From positions 62,001 to 126,000 of the forward strand of contig JANQEU010000069.1 of NCBI GenBank assembly GCA_028278225.1: 64,000 nt of DNA. Direction: 5' to 3'. The stretch is from Cyclobacteriaceae bacterium. GTDB taxonomy: Bacteria; Bacteroidota; Bacteroidia; Cytophagales; Cyclobacteriaceae. This document shows, in pieces, positions 35,583 through 44,784 of the stretch. Position 1 is the stretch's first letter, and each line of letters opens with the position of its first letter. Made by a program: the position numbers and the translations under genes. Under the pieces are notes generated by a model. The model was given only the letters and a program-made list of their open reading frames with translations. It was not told the DNA's origin and did no database searches.

Positions 35583-36942
35583 ATTTCTTTATTTTGTCAT
35601 AAAGCGTTGACCGGTTTATCCCAAGGACCTTGGCAGTCCGGCTCAGATTCCAATCAAATTTGTTTAATGCTTCCCTGATCAGCTTTTTTTCATTGTCAGC
35701 AATACTATAGGTATCAAAATTTTCCCTGGATGAGGCCGTCTTTTTATTAAGATCAAAATCCGCCGACTTTAAGATATTGTCATTGGCCATGATCACGGCT
35801 TTCTCAATGCTATGTTCAAGTTCGCGGACGTTGCCGTACCATGTGTATTTCTGGATTTTCTCCAATAGTAATTTGCTGAAGGTTAAATCCGGTTTCCCGT
35901 ACTTCTGTCCGTAACGCCTCAGAAAATGTTCTGCCAGTACTGGAATATCCTCCGCTCGATCTCTTAGGGGAGGAACATCGATCTGAATGGTATTGATCCT
36001 GTATAAGAGGTCTTCCCGGAATGTTTCCATTTCCACCATTTCATACAATGGTTTATTAGTGGCGCATATGAATCTGATATCCACCGGTATTGCTTTCGTG
36101 CCTCCTACTGGCGTGATCAACCTGTTTTGAATGGCTGACAGGAGTTTCCCCTGCAAGGGCATGGTTAAGTTGCCAATCTCATCAAGGAACAATGTCCCGC
36201 CGGATGCTATTTCAAACCTGCCGGTCTTTCCACTCTTGGCATCAGTGAAAGCACCTTTTTCATGACCGAAAAGCTCGCTCTCGAATAAATTCTCATGGAG
36301 TGCTCCCAGATCAACTTTAACAAAAATCTCATCAGCACGGCCTGAATGTTTATGGATATCCCTGGCAATTAATTCCTTACCGGTTCCATTTTCTCCCAGT
36401 AGGAGAATGTTTGCTTCGGTTGGTGCCGTCTTTCTGATGGTTTCATCCACCTTTCTCATCACTTCGGAATCACCCTTATAAAATGTGAATCCAGACTCCA
36501 CCACTGAAGAAAGATGCTTCTGCCTTCTCTTCAGTTTGCTTATTTCTCTTTTGGATTGATGCAGTTTGTAAGTCGCAAGTACGGTAGACAGGATCTTGCG
36601 CTCATCCCAGGACTTTTGAATGAAGTCCGAAGCACCCTTTTTCATGGATTTTACAGCCAGCTCCAGATCACCATATGCCGTTATGAATATTACGGAAATA
36701 TTGGAATTGATCTTCTTAATTTGTTGTAACCAGTACAGGCCCTCATTACCTGAGCTGACCTTTGCTTTGAAATTCATGTCCAACAGGACAATATCGTACT
36801 CATCCTTTAATAAACGGGGTATCAGCTCCGGGTTGTTTTCAGTATCTACTTTTTCGAAATGAGGAACCAATAAAAGCCTCAAAGCCAGCAGCAATTCTTC
36901 ATTGTCATCTACAATGAGAATTTTACCACTTTGTTTTGCCAT
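35572..36942 (-). CDS. Sigma-54-dependent response regulator (NtrC family)
   Basis: A 456-residue activator. Receiver domain 1-125 with phospho-acceptor Asp55 (DIVLLDMNF). AAA+ domain ~155-385: Walker A GENGTGKE (183-190), the sigma-54 contact loop GAFTDA (230-235; GAFTGA in most members), Walker B GGTLFLDEIGN. A Fis-type HTH ends the protein (WNLSRTAKVLGINRSTLYDK). It should activate sigma-54 promoters when phosphorylated by the partner kinase; a fitting promoter lies in front of the divergent permease genes. Confidence 0.95.
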   Translation of the reverse strand: MAKQSGKILIVDDNEELLLALRLLLVPHFEKVDTENNPELIPRLLKDEYDIVLLDMNFKAKVSSGNEGLYWLQQIKKINSNISVIFITAYGDLELAVKSMKKGASDFIQKSWDERKILSTVLATYKLHQSKREISKLKRRQKHLSSVVESGFTFYKGDSEVMRKVDETIRKTAPTEANILLLGENGTGKELIARDIHKHSGRADEIFVKVDLGALHENLFESELFGHEKGAFTDAKSGKTGRFEIASGGTLFLDEIGNLTMPLQGKLLSAIQNRLITPVGGTKAIPVDIRFICATNKPLYEMVEMETFREDLLYRINTIQIDVPPLRDRAEDIPVLAEHFLRRYGQKYGKPDLTFSKLLLEKIQKYTWYGNVRELEHSIEKAVIMANDNILKSADFDLNKKTASSRENFDTYSIADNEKKLIREALNKFDWNLSRTAKVLGINRSTLYDKIKKYGL

Positions 36943-36979
36943 TTCATGATTTTTATTGAAAAATTACCGGATTGTGTAT

Positions 36980-37007
36980 GATTATTCCACATAGGTGTCG
37001 GATAATC
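36980..37007. promoter_or_regulatory. Candidate upstream activator dyad
   Basis: GATTATTCC (36980-36988) and GGATAATC (37000-37007) form an inverted repeat with one extra T, 11 bp apart. Centre is about 85 bp upstream of the -12 element at 37076-37080, a usual distance for NtrC-type enhancer sites, and it is close to the start of the NtrC-like gene itself. Confidence 0.4.
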
Positions 37008-37064
37008 CAACAGTTATTTTCTGTAATTTCGATTACCTCGCTGATTATCAGATGATTACAATTA

Positions 37065-37080
37065 TGGCATCTATCTTGGA
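37065..37080 (+). promoter_or_regulatory. Candidate sigma-54 promoter of the permease genes
   Basis: TGGCATCTATCTTGGA compares with TGGCAC-N5-TTGCA: GG at 37066-37067, ten bases, then GG where GC is usual. Lies 26 bp before the ATG of the first permease. Confidence 0.45.
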
Positions 37081-37105
37081 AGATTAGCAAATAAACATTC
37101 AGACA

Positions 37106-39475
37106 ATGCTGAGTCACTACCTGAAGACCATAATCCGAAATGCTGCCAGGAGCAAATGGTTCACACTGATAATCGTGTCCGCATTATCCCTGGGATTGGC
37201 GTGCGCCTTAACCATCCTCCTTGCCGTTCGATACGAATTATCTTTTGACAAATTCCACATCCACAAAGAAAGGATATACCAGGTCCAGCAGGTGGTTTCA
37301 CTCGAGAGCGGTGATTATAAAAGTGATCGAACCGGCGGAGCTTATGCGCAGGCGCTCATTGACCGGTTTCCGGAAATTGAAAAGGTTACAAGGTTAGGTC
37401 CTGTTCACGAAGTAGTTGTAAGCCTTACTGCCGGATCAAAACAGGATAAGATTACATCATTTATTGAAGATAAGATCTGGGCGGCCGACTCAACCTTCCT
37501 GCGAATATTTACATTTCCACCTCTCCTGGGAAACACACATACTGCCCTCACAAATAAATATGCACTTGTCCTGACGGAATCTGCGGCTGAAAAGTATTTC
37601 GGTGAGACATGGCAAACCAATAATTCGGTGATTGGAACAACCCTTCGTCTCGATGACCGAATAAATCTCTCTGTTGCCGCCGTCATAAATGACCCGCCCT
37701 TCAACTCTAATATTCAATTTGATATGCTTGTATCATTTGAAATCCTGGATGAACTTGGATACTATACCGAAGGTTTTGGCGGGACTACGTATCACACCTT
37801 CCTGTTGCTCAAGCCAAATACTAACCCTGATAACATTAACAATGAAATAACACCTTACATCAGAAGCTTGCATGAACCTGAGATAGCGTCTCGTCAATTT
37901 CTGATACCATTGGAGCGTGTTCATCTGTACGATGAACAGCTCAACTACATCTTCATTTACCTTTTTGGAGCCATTGCATTCTTCATTTTGATCATCGCCT
38001 GCATCAATTTCATCAACCTATCCACAGCACGCTCAATTAACAGGGCCAAGGAAGTTGCAATACGAAAAATTGAGGGTGCCTCCAGACTCCAACTGCTGAT
38101 CCAGTTTCTCGGGGAGGCCTTCGTACTAACTCTGATCTCTACTCAGCTGGCTATTATCCTGGTCGAACTTTTTTTCCTCCCGGAATTCAACCGACTCGGA
38201 CAATCTCAAATTAATATTACCTATTCCGATCCGCAATTCATTCTAAGCGTGGCAGGGTTAATTGTGTTTACAACCATTGCCGCCGGAACATACCCTGCAT
38301 TTGTTCTTTCCGCCATGATTCCCTCCAAGATCCTTCGTAGTAACAGGGAGCCGGGCAAACGAGGATCATTATTGAGAAAGTTACTTGTAGTTACCCAATT
38401 TACCATAACACTCTTTTTCATCATTTGCACTGTCGTTATTATCCGGCAATTCAATTTCCTGGATAATGCGGACCTCGGTTTTGACAAGGACAATATTATT
38501 TTCATGCCGCTCAGAGGGAACCAGATGGAGAATTACGCTTCTATCAAAACGGAGCTTTTAAGGTCTCCGGACATCCAGTCTGTAACGACAGGCTCTTCCG
38601 CACCCAACTACGTCGAGCACGGTGAGATCAACTGGGGTCGGCTTGACGAAGATAACAATGCCATAGCCCGTATCCTTTTTGTAGGATATGATTTCATCGA
38701 AGCCTTCGGAATTGAGATCCTCGAAGGACGTGCATATGCCAGGGAGATTCCATCGGATACCAGTCATGGCATTGTAGTCAACAGGGCAGTTGTGGAAATG
38801 CTTGGCATGGAATCTCCGGTAGGTGAAAAATTCTACTTCTGGGATGATCCCTATACCATCATCGGTGTCGTGGATTATTTCAATTTCTTTCCTTTTGACA
38901 TTGGTGGCAGAGCCCTGATCATGCCTTTCGGTCCTGTCCAGGACTACATGTTCATCAAGATGAATCCCGGTTCTGAAGCTTCCGTGACGCCATATGCCCA
39001 ACAGGTGATGGCAAGCTTTAACCCCGTGTTCCCTTTTGAATATTACCACCTCGATGATGCCCGGCCACCATTTATGGACAACAGGGATAACCTGAATCTC
39101 CTGATGGTATATTTCAGTATTTTCGGAATTTTCATATCCTGCCTGGGTCTATACGGCCTGACCATCCACACCACCGAACAGAAGACCAAGGAAATTGGCA
39201 TCAGAAAGGTATTTGGAGCCTCAGTCACTCGGATTGCCATGCTTCTTTCAGGCAATTTTCTGAAACTTATCCTTCTGGCCAACCTCGTAGCAATACCCCT
39301 GGCTTACCTGGCGATGAACATGTTTATTAAATTCTTCACCAGCCGGATCGATCTCAACCTCTGGATATTTGCAATACCGGCAATAGCCACTCTCCTGCTC
39401 GCATTGTTTACAGTGAGCGGCAAGGCCGTGCAAGCTGCCAACAAAAATCCGACTGATAGCCTGCGATATGAATAA
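37106..39475 (+). CDS. MacB/FtsX-type ABC transporter permease 1
   Basis: A 789-residue inner-membrane protein with one N-terminal TM helix (~20-42), a large periplasmic MacB core domain, three TM helices near 280-430 (FtsX domain), a second periplasmic region and a final FtsX set near 670-780. AVQAANKNPTDSLRYE is the usual C-terminal ending, and TKEIGIRKVFGAS the cytoplasmic coupling helix. No ATPase gene is adjacent, so it must share one encoded elsewhere. It is divergent from the two-component genes and 24 bp before a paralogue. Confidence 0.92.
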   Translation: MLSHYLKTIIRNAARSKWFTLIIVSALSLGLACALTILLAVRYELSFDKFHIHKERIYQVQQVVSLESGDYKSDRTGGAYAQALIDRFPEIEKVTRLGPVHEVVVSLTAGSKQDKITSFIEDKIWAADSTFLRIFTFPPLLGNTHTALTNKYALVLTESAAEKYFGETWQTNNSVIGTTLRLDDRINLSVAAVINDPPFNSNIQFDMLVSFEILDELGYYTEGFGGTTYHTFLLLKPNTNPDNINNEITPYIRSLHEPEIASRQFLIPLERVHLYDEQLNYIFIYLFGAIAFFILIIACINFINLSTARSINRAKEVAIRKIEGASRLQLLIQFLGEAFVLTLISTQLAIILVELFFLPEFNRLGQSQINITYSDPQFILSVAGLIVFTTIAAGTYPAFVLSAMIPSKILRSNREPGKRGSLLRKLLVVTQFTITLFFIICTVVIIRQFNFLDNADLGFDKDNIIFMPLRGNQMENYASIKTELLRSPDIQSVTTGSSAPNYVEHGEINWGRLDEDNNAIARILFVGYDFIEAFGIEILEGRAYAREIPSDTSHGIVVNRAVVEMLGMESPVGEKFYFWDDPYTIIGVVDYFNFFPFDIGGRALIMPFGPVQDYMFIKMNPGSEASVTPYAQQVMASFNPVFPFEYYHLDDARPPFMDNRDNLNLLMVYFSIFGIFISCLGLYGLTIHTTEQKTKEIGIRKVFGASVTRIAMLLSGNFLKLILLANLVAIPLAYLAMNMFIKFFTSRIDLNLWIFAIPAIATLLLALFTVSGKAVQAANKNPTDSLRYE

Positions 39476-39499
39476 CCCCAACATTTAAAATCACCTGAA

Positions 39500-41881
39500 A
39501 TGTTAAGATCAAATCTAAAATTTGCCTTCCGGTTCCTTAAAAGAGATCCTTTCCACTCATCACTGAGTATTCTTGGATTCACAATTGGGCTGGCATGCGC
39601 AATCCTCATACTCCTGTATCTTCAAAACGAACTTACCTACGACCAACATAATCTTAAATCCGAACAAATCTACAGGCTGGGAACTAACGTGATCACCTCC
39701 GGCAACCCTATCAAATTCACTTATTCTTCCCCTTCCCTGGGGCCTAAACTTGCCTCGGAATATCCTGAGATCGAGGAGTTCGTAAGGATCAAAGACCTGC
39801 CTGAAATACTTTTCGAATATGAAGACAAATTGTTCTATGAAGAGGACATTGTCTTTGCAGATTCGAATGTCTTCCGGATGTTCACTTTCGACTTTATACA
39901 CGGAGAAGAAGAAACCAGCCTGCATGGACCACAGTCAATGGTTATTTCCAGATCCCTAAGCAAGAAATATTTCGGTGATGAGAATCCAATTGGGAAATCG
40001 ATCTTTCTGGAAAATATGCTCCCGGTCACCATTACGGGAGTGGTGGAAGATCTGCCGGGTAACACCCATATACCGATTTCCGGATTGATAAATTACAGGG
40101 TCTATGATCAGCGTGCTCGCAGCATGGAATGGCCGCTCTTTGAAATTGATGTCTACACTTACGTTGTTTTCCAAAATGGTTATGACCTGGATCAATTCTG
40201 GGAAAAATACCCCTCCTTTTACGAAAAATATGCAGCATCAGACGCCAAGACCTACAACCAGGTCTATGAACCGATCTTTCACAAGCTGTCCGAGATCCAC
40301 TACAATTCAGACAGTTTGAGATTTGAGTATCCAACAGGAAACAAGCTCAATCTCTACATTTTCGGTGCAATCGGAGGCTTCATTCTGATACTTTCAATTA
40401 TAAACTACATCAATATGGCAATGGCCAGGGCCGCCTCCAGGTTGAAAGAGATCAAGATCAAAAAAGTTTGTGGCTCATCGGCCGGACAACTGATGATCCA
40501 ATTCATGACAGAATCATTTTTACTGGTTTTGACGTCCCTATGCCTAAGCATAATTACTGTGGAACTGATACTGAGGTTCACCGAGTTCAACTCCATTCTT
40601 AAAGTGGAACTTGTCGTGGACCTGGTCCATAACGGGCTCCTCCAGTTTGGCCTGATTGGGTTTCTTCTGCTGGTAAGCCTGATTTCAGGAGTATTCCCCG
40701 CCTTGTATCTTGCCAGATCCAAGACACTCAGCCCTGAAGTGAAAAAAGGTTGGACCGCTACGTATACACGGAATTTTCTGGTCGTATTTCAGTTTTCAGT
40801 TTCAATTGTTGTCATTAACCTGATGCTAATGATGGGTAGACAGCTGCATTTCATCAGCCAGATCGACTTAGGTTTTGACAAGGGAAATGTGATGACGATT
40901 GAAGTCAGGGATACCACGGTGGTAAACAAGTATCCCGTTTTAAAAAAACAGCTGCTCGAAAACCCCGACATTAATTTTGTTTCAACGGCTTTCAATACAC
41001 CGGGAAGCATTGGGACAGGATTGTACAATTTGGAATCCGAAGGTGAATTAGTTGAGCACAACTTCCACGTATTTTTCGTGAATTACGGATATCTTGAAAC
41101 CCTGGGTCTGGAAATAGTCTCCGGGAGGGATTTTGATGAAAACCGGGAAGCAGATAAGACATCAGGTGTAATAATTAATGAAGCCCTCGCTCAAAAAATG
41201 AACTGGGATCAACCTCTGGGGAAAGGAATAGAACAATTCACTTATTTTAAAGGCCGGGTAATTGGTGTAGTGAAAGACTTCCACTTTGAATCACTCCACC
41301 AGGAAATAAAGCCATTGATCATCAGGATGCAAAGAGGTAATAGCGGTAACATTATCCTTGGTTTGAACAAAGGGAGTAATACAGCCAAAGTCATTAGTTA
41401 TCTGAATGAACTATGGTCAACTGTCAATCCCGCCAGACCATTTATTTATCACCTGCTCAATGATGATCTGAATGAATTGTATGGCGATGATCAGGCGCAA
41501 ATGAAATTGGTCAGGGGATTTTCGATATTGAGCATTTTTATTTCATGCATCGGACTTCTGGGTCTGACTTCTTACACCGTTGTTACACGAACCAAAGAAG
41601 TAGGCATAAGAAAGGCATTGGGTGCTACCGTGGCGCAAATACTTTTGATGATGTTTAAATCAATCGCGGCTCTAGTAGCCATCGCATTTGTAATAGCTAC
41701 AACGGCCTCCTTTTGGCTGATGAAGGTTTGGTTAGACAATTTCGCCTACCATACGGATATTGGTTACCTGATATTTATTTATACCGGGTTTGTAGTATTG
41801 GGCTTGGCCTGGTTAACGGTCATTTACCACTTTCAGAATGTGGCAAAACGCAATCCTGTTGAAGCTCTAAGGTATGAGTGA
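39500..41881 (+). CDS. MacB/FtsX-type ABC transporter permease 2
   Basis: A 793-residue paralogue of the preceding permease with the same plan: N-terminal TM (~20-40), MacB periplasmic core, FtsX TM block (~285-430), second core and C-terminal FtsX block ending VAKRNPVEALRYE. RTKEVGIRKALGAT is the coupling helix. Sequence divergence from permease 1 is high, so the pair is an old duplication and may form a heteromer. It is presumably expressed from the same promoter. Confidence 0.92.
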   Translation: MLRSNLKFAFRFLKRDPFHSSLSILGFTIGLACAILILLYLQNELTYDQHNLKSEQIYRLGTNVITSGNPIKFTYSSPSLGPKLASEYPEIEEFVRIKDLPEILFEYEDKLFYEEDIVFADSNVFRMFTFDFIHGEEETSLHGPQSMVISRSLSKKYFGDENPIGKSIFLENMLPVTITGVVEDLPGNTHIPISGLINYRVYDQRARSMEWPLFEIDVYTYVVFQNGYDLDQFWEKYPSFYEKYAASDAKTYNQVYEPIFHKLSEIHYNSDSLRFEYPTGNKLNLYIFGAIGGFILILSIINYINMAMARAASRLKEIKIKKVCGSSAGQLMIQFMTESFLLVLTSLCLSIITVELILRFTEFNSILKVELVVDLVHNGLLQFGLIGFLLLVSLISGVFPALYLARSKTLSPEVKKGWTATYTRNFLVVFQFSVSIVVINLMLMMGRQLHFISQIDLGFDKGNVMTIEVRDTTVVNKYPVLKKQLLENPDINFVSTAFNTPGSIGTGLYNLESEGELVEHNFHVFFVNYGYLETLGLEIVSGRDFDENREADKTSGVIINEALAQKMNWDQPLGKGIEQFTYFKGRVIGVVKDFHFESLHQEIKPLIIRMQRGNSGNIILGLNKGSNTAKVISYLNELWSTVNPARPFIYHLLNDDLNELYGDDQAQMKLVRGFSILSIFISCIGLLGLTSYTVVTRTKEVGIRKALGATVAQILLMMFKSIAALVAIAFVIATTASFWLMKVWLDNFAYHTDIGYLIFIYTGFVVLGLAWLTVIYHFQNVAKRNPVEALRYE

Positions 41882-41924
41882 CGGCGTTAGATACTAAATC
41901 GCAGGATTATCAAAATGGTCCCGG

Positions 41925-42731
41925 CTAGATTTTGGTTAATACAAAGCTCCAGTATTCAAAATTGCCATTATTAAAAGATTCAAAACGTTTTGAGCCCTGT
42001 ACTCCGGCAAAAGTTTCAAAGGCTTTTTTCAATACTCCCGGGATCTTTTTCTGAATAAGCATTTCCCTTCGTTTCGTGTCCATTTCGAGTCCCTTGACGA
42101 CATTTCTCGTTATTTCAGTCATTCTGCTAATGCCAAAGCCACAGCTGCAAAGTTTTTTATAAACATCTTTTACCTTATTTTTTTCGATCATATCGGCAAA
42201 CAAAAAATGGCCTTCCGGACGTAAAATCCGGTGTACTTCATTGAAGAAAGTTTTTAAGCTGCTGTAACACCGGGCGGACTCAATATTAATTACGGCATCA
42301 TATGTTTGTTCATCGAAAGGTATTTTCTCGGCCTTACCTTTGACAAAGGATAAGCCGGAAACATTATAAAACTGATTACACCATTCGATAGTACTGCGAG
42401 AAATATCAACACCCGTATATTGCTTGGGTTTATAATAACGAGCAATAAAATATGCCCCTCCTCCTCTACCTGAACCAATTTCCAACACTTTCTTGTTTTG
42501 AAGCTTTACAGTGTTTACCACATGATCATATAATTGAATGCAAAATCGGTCTTTCTCATCTTCTTTTTCCAGGTGAATCGGAATATCATCATGTAGCCCT
42601 TCATATCCGTAATTCAAGAAGTTAACCGTATTATCTCTGTCGAAACGGATTAGTAGTTCATGCCATAACCGCCACATTGGCCTACGTAATATTGCGGGAA
42701 ATTCGCAATAGTTATCAACGAAATTTGTCAT
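41925..42731 (-). CDS. Class I SAM-dependent methyltransferase
   Basis: A 268-residue enzyme. SAM-binding motif I is KVLEIGSGRGGGAYFIARYY (about residues 81-100), motif II YTGVDIS, motif post-I FVKGKAEKIPFDEQTYDAVINIE, and RILRPEGHFLFADM follows. The overall pattern resembles the phthiotriol/sterol-type O- or C-methyltransferase group, but the acceptor cannot be told. No membrane segment. It is not linked to an obvious pathway gene; it converges with the permease operon and diverges from the porin gene. Confidence 0.88.
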   Translation of the reverse strand: MTNFVDNYCEFPAILRRPMWRLWHELLIRFDRDNTVNFLNYGYEGLHDDIPIHLEKEDEKDRFCIQLYDHVVNTVKLQNKKVLEIGSGRGGGAYFIARYYKPKQYTGVDISRSTIEWCNQFYNVSGLSFVKGKAEKIPFDEQTYDAVINIESARCYSSLKTFFNEVHRILRPEGHFLFADMIEKNKVKDVYKKLCSCGFGISRMTEITRNVVKGLEMDTKRREMLIQKKIPGVLKKAFETFAGVQGSKRFESFNNGNFEYWSFVLTKI

Positions 42732-42966
42732 TTCATAAAAGTCGTGGATCCATTATAAATAGAATAAAAACTTGTCCTGAAAAATATGATTTAAATCACC
42801 CCAAACCATGTTACGCACATTCTGATACCATCCCTTATTCTCCGGAGAGATCAATCCCCAAATTAATACTTCCTCAAAAAATTCCAATATCCGTAACGTT
42901 ATTTCTGTCTGTTAATTCATAAATTCTGACAGGCAATTCCCATCAACAATTTGATCTGATTTCAAA

Positions 42967-44418
42967 ATGGAGCATTCACTTAAAATCCTTATTTCGTCGG
43001 TAATAATAACTTTTTTAGTCATTGGCGGCAAGTGTCATGCACAGGACGGACATTACTGGACCCAGCAGTACGGGACAAAATCCATGTTGTTGAGCGGTTC
43101 GGTTATCGGTGGTGTAGACGATATTGGAGCGGTATTTTACAATCCCGGCAGATTAGGACATTTGGAAAATCCTTCTTTCCTGTTAAGCGCAGATGTATTC
43201 GAATTTAGTACCATACGCATCGACAATCCATTGGGAAGCGATCAAAATTTTGAGCAGTCGGAGTTCGTTGGCATTCCCAGCATGGCTGCCGGAACTTTCA
43301 AAATTAAGTTTTTAGAGAACCACCGGTTTGCGTATTTCACCCTGGTCAGGCAAAGGCTGGATTTCAACGCCAGTTTCGGAAATGAAGTGTTCGCGGATAT
43401 TGTGAATGACCTTCAGGGTGAGGAATATTTCAAAGGTGAAGTGTCTTTCCATCATAAAGCAAGGGAGGAGTGGACAGGTCTGACCTGGTCCTATCCTTTG
43501 AGTGGGAAAATTAGCTTTGGAATCACAAGTAGCCTCATTTACCTGGATCAATCCAAAGGTACGGCTATCGAGTTGAATGCGCTTTCATCGGCAAATGAAG
43601 TAGTACAATTCCGGTTTCACCGGGATTTCAGTCTGAAAAAAGCCGGTGTGAACTGGAAAGCCGGTTTATCGTTCTATTCCGAAAAATTCCTGGCAGGTAT
43701 GACAGTTACAACTCCTTCCTTGAACTTTGCGGGAAAAGGGAGATATGCTTATGAACAGTTTTTTTCCGGCATTGATGGTGTCACACCATTGGCGGAAACA
43801 TTTGCTACAAGCAATCAAAAAGGCCTCCACACTACCTTCCGGTCTCCCTGGTCTTTAGGATTGGGAGCAACTTTCGTGACCGAAAAAGTAAAAATTCATA
43901 TGAGCGGCGAGTGGTTCGAACGCATTCCGGAATATACCATGATGAAAGCCAAAGATCACGTTAGCCAAAGTGCAGGGGATACGATACAGTTTATGTTGGT
44001 GGATAAATTGAACAGTGTTATTAACGTGGGTGTTGGTTTGGAGATGGTCCTTGGTGAGAAACTTTCAGCTTTCGGAAGCTTCAGCACCGACCGGTCAGCT
44101 GTGACGTCTGATCTTACGCAATTTTCTGAAAGCAATCCTAAAACAGTCAATAGTGCCTTTGGATCAGACCTTCTTCATTTTGGCAGTGGCTTTCATTTGA
44201 ATTTTGAGGGGGTTGATGTTACACTAGGTAGTACGTTTACGGGGGGCCGGCAAAATTTTCCACGAACCGTGAGCATTCCTGAAAATGAAGATGTTCTCCA
44301 GGATAATGAGTATTCAAAACTGGATTGGGAAAGGTGGAGGTTTGTATTCAGTATGTCAATTCCCGTTGTAAAAGACTATTTCAAGCAATTGAAAGGCGGT
44401 GATGGGCAAAACCCATAA
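42967..44418 (+). CDS. FadL/OmpP1-like outer-membrane porin
   Basis: A 483-residue protein with a Sec signal peptide (cleavage near CHAQ, residue ~26). The mature N-terminus (GHYWTQQYGTKSMLLSGSVI, GGVDDIGAVFYNPGRLG) resembles the hatch region of FadL-type hydrophobic-substrate channels, where NPAGL is usual. The remainder alternates polar and hydrophobic residues as beta strands of a barrel. It does not end in the classical aromatic residue. Substrate is unknown. A repeat CTGTC-N18-GACAG (42905-42932) lies upstream. Confidence 0.75.
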   Translation: MEHSLKILISSVIITFLVIGGKCHAQDGHYWTQQYGTKSMLLSGSVIGGVDDIGAVFYNPGRLGHLENPSFLLSADVFEFSTIRIDNPLGSDQNFEQSEFVGIPSMAAGTFKIKFLENHRFAYFTLVRQRLDFNASFGNEVFADIVNDLQGEEYFKGEVSFHHKAREEWTGLTWSYPLSGKISFGITSSLIYLDQSKGTAIELNALSSANEVVQFRFHRDFSLKKAGVNWKAGLSFYSEKFLAGMTVTTPSLNFAGKGRYAYEQFFSGIDGVTPLAETFATSNQKGLHTTFRSPWSLGLGATFVTEKVKIHMSGEWFERIPEYTMMKAKDHVSQSAGDTIQFMLVDKLNSVINVGVGLEMVLGEKLSAFGSFSTDRSAVTSDLTQFSESNPKTVNSAFGSDLLHFGSGFHLNFEGVDVTLGSTFTGGRQNFPRTVSIPENEDVLQDNEYSKLDWERWRFVFSMSIPVVKDYFKQLKGGDGQNP

Positions 44419-44784
44419 TTGATCCCAAACTTCAACATATTGTTGCCATTTTGACGATGAAGCTTGTACTGTACTCCGGATTCAAAACTGCCGGTTTCCC
44501 AATTCGCCGGACAAAAAATTGTTTCCCAACATTTAGTAAAATAATGCTATTTTTATAACGGTTATTGTAAACCTCCGGCCTTTCCACTTTTTTGTCAAGC
44601 TGACTTAAAGGTACAGCGCAGAATAGTGGGTCAGAAGAATTAAGACGAGCATTCCTGCAATTTGTATGAGATTCTCAGTCCTGATGCTACGTATCAAACT
44701 GAGGGCCTCGGAAAATGGGGTTTTTGTTTGATCTTATCATTAAACTGACACTAAATTGATAAACGCAATCTGATCCGACTATAT
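44419..44784. other. 366-bp gap between porin and efflux operon
   Basis: No open frame above 60 codons. On the minus strand about 44412-44550 two overlapping frames stay open with coding-like composition (for example NWETGSFESGVQYKLH), which may be a gene remnant. CTCAGT/ACTGAG arms near 44674-44703 could fold. TTTG at 44727-44730 with CTAAATTG about 20 bp later is a weak match to a Bacteroidetes promoter for the downstream operon. Confidence 0.4.

Noticed and set aside
42905-42932. CTGTC-N18-GACAG as an operator of the porin gene
   Set aside because: Arms of 5 bp with a long spacer are expected by chance; no second copy seen.
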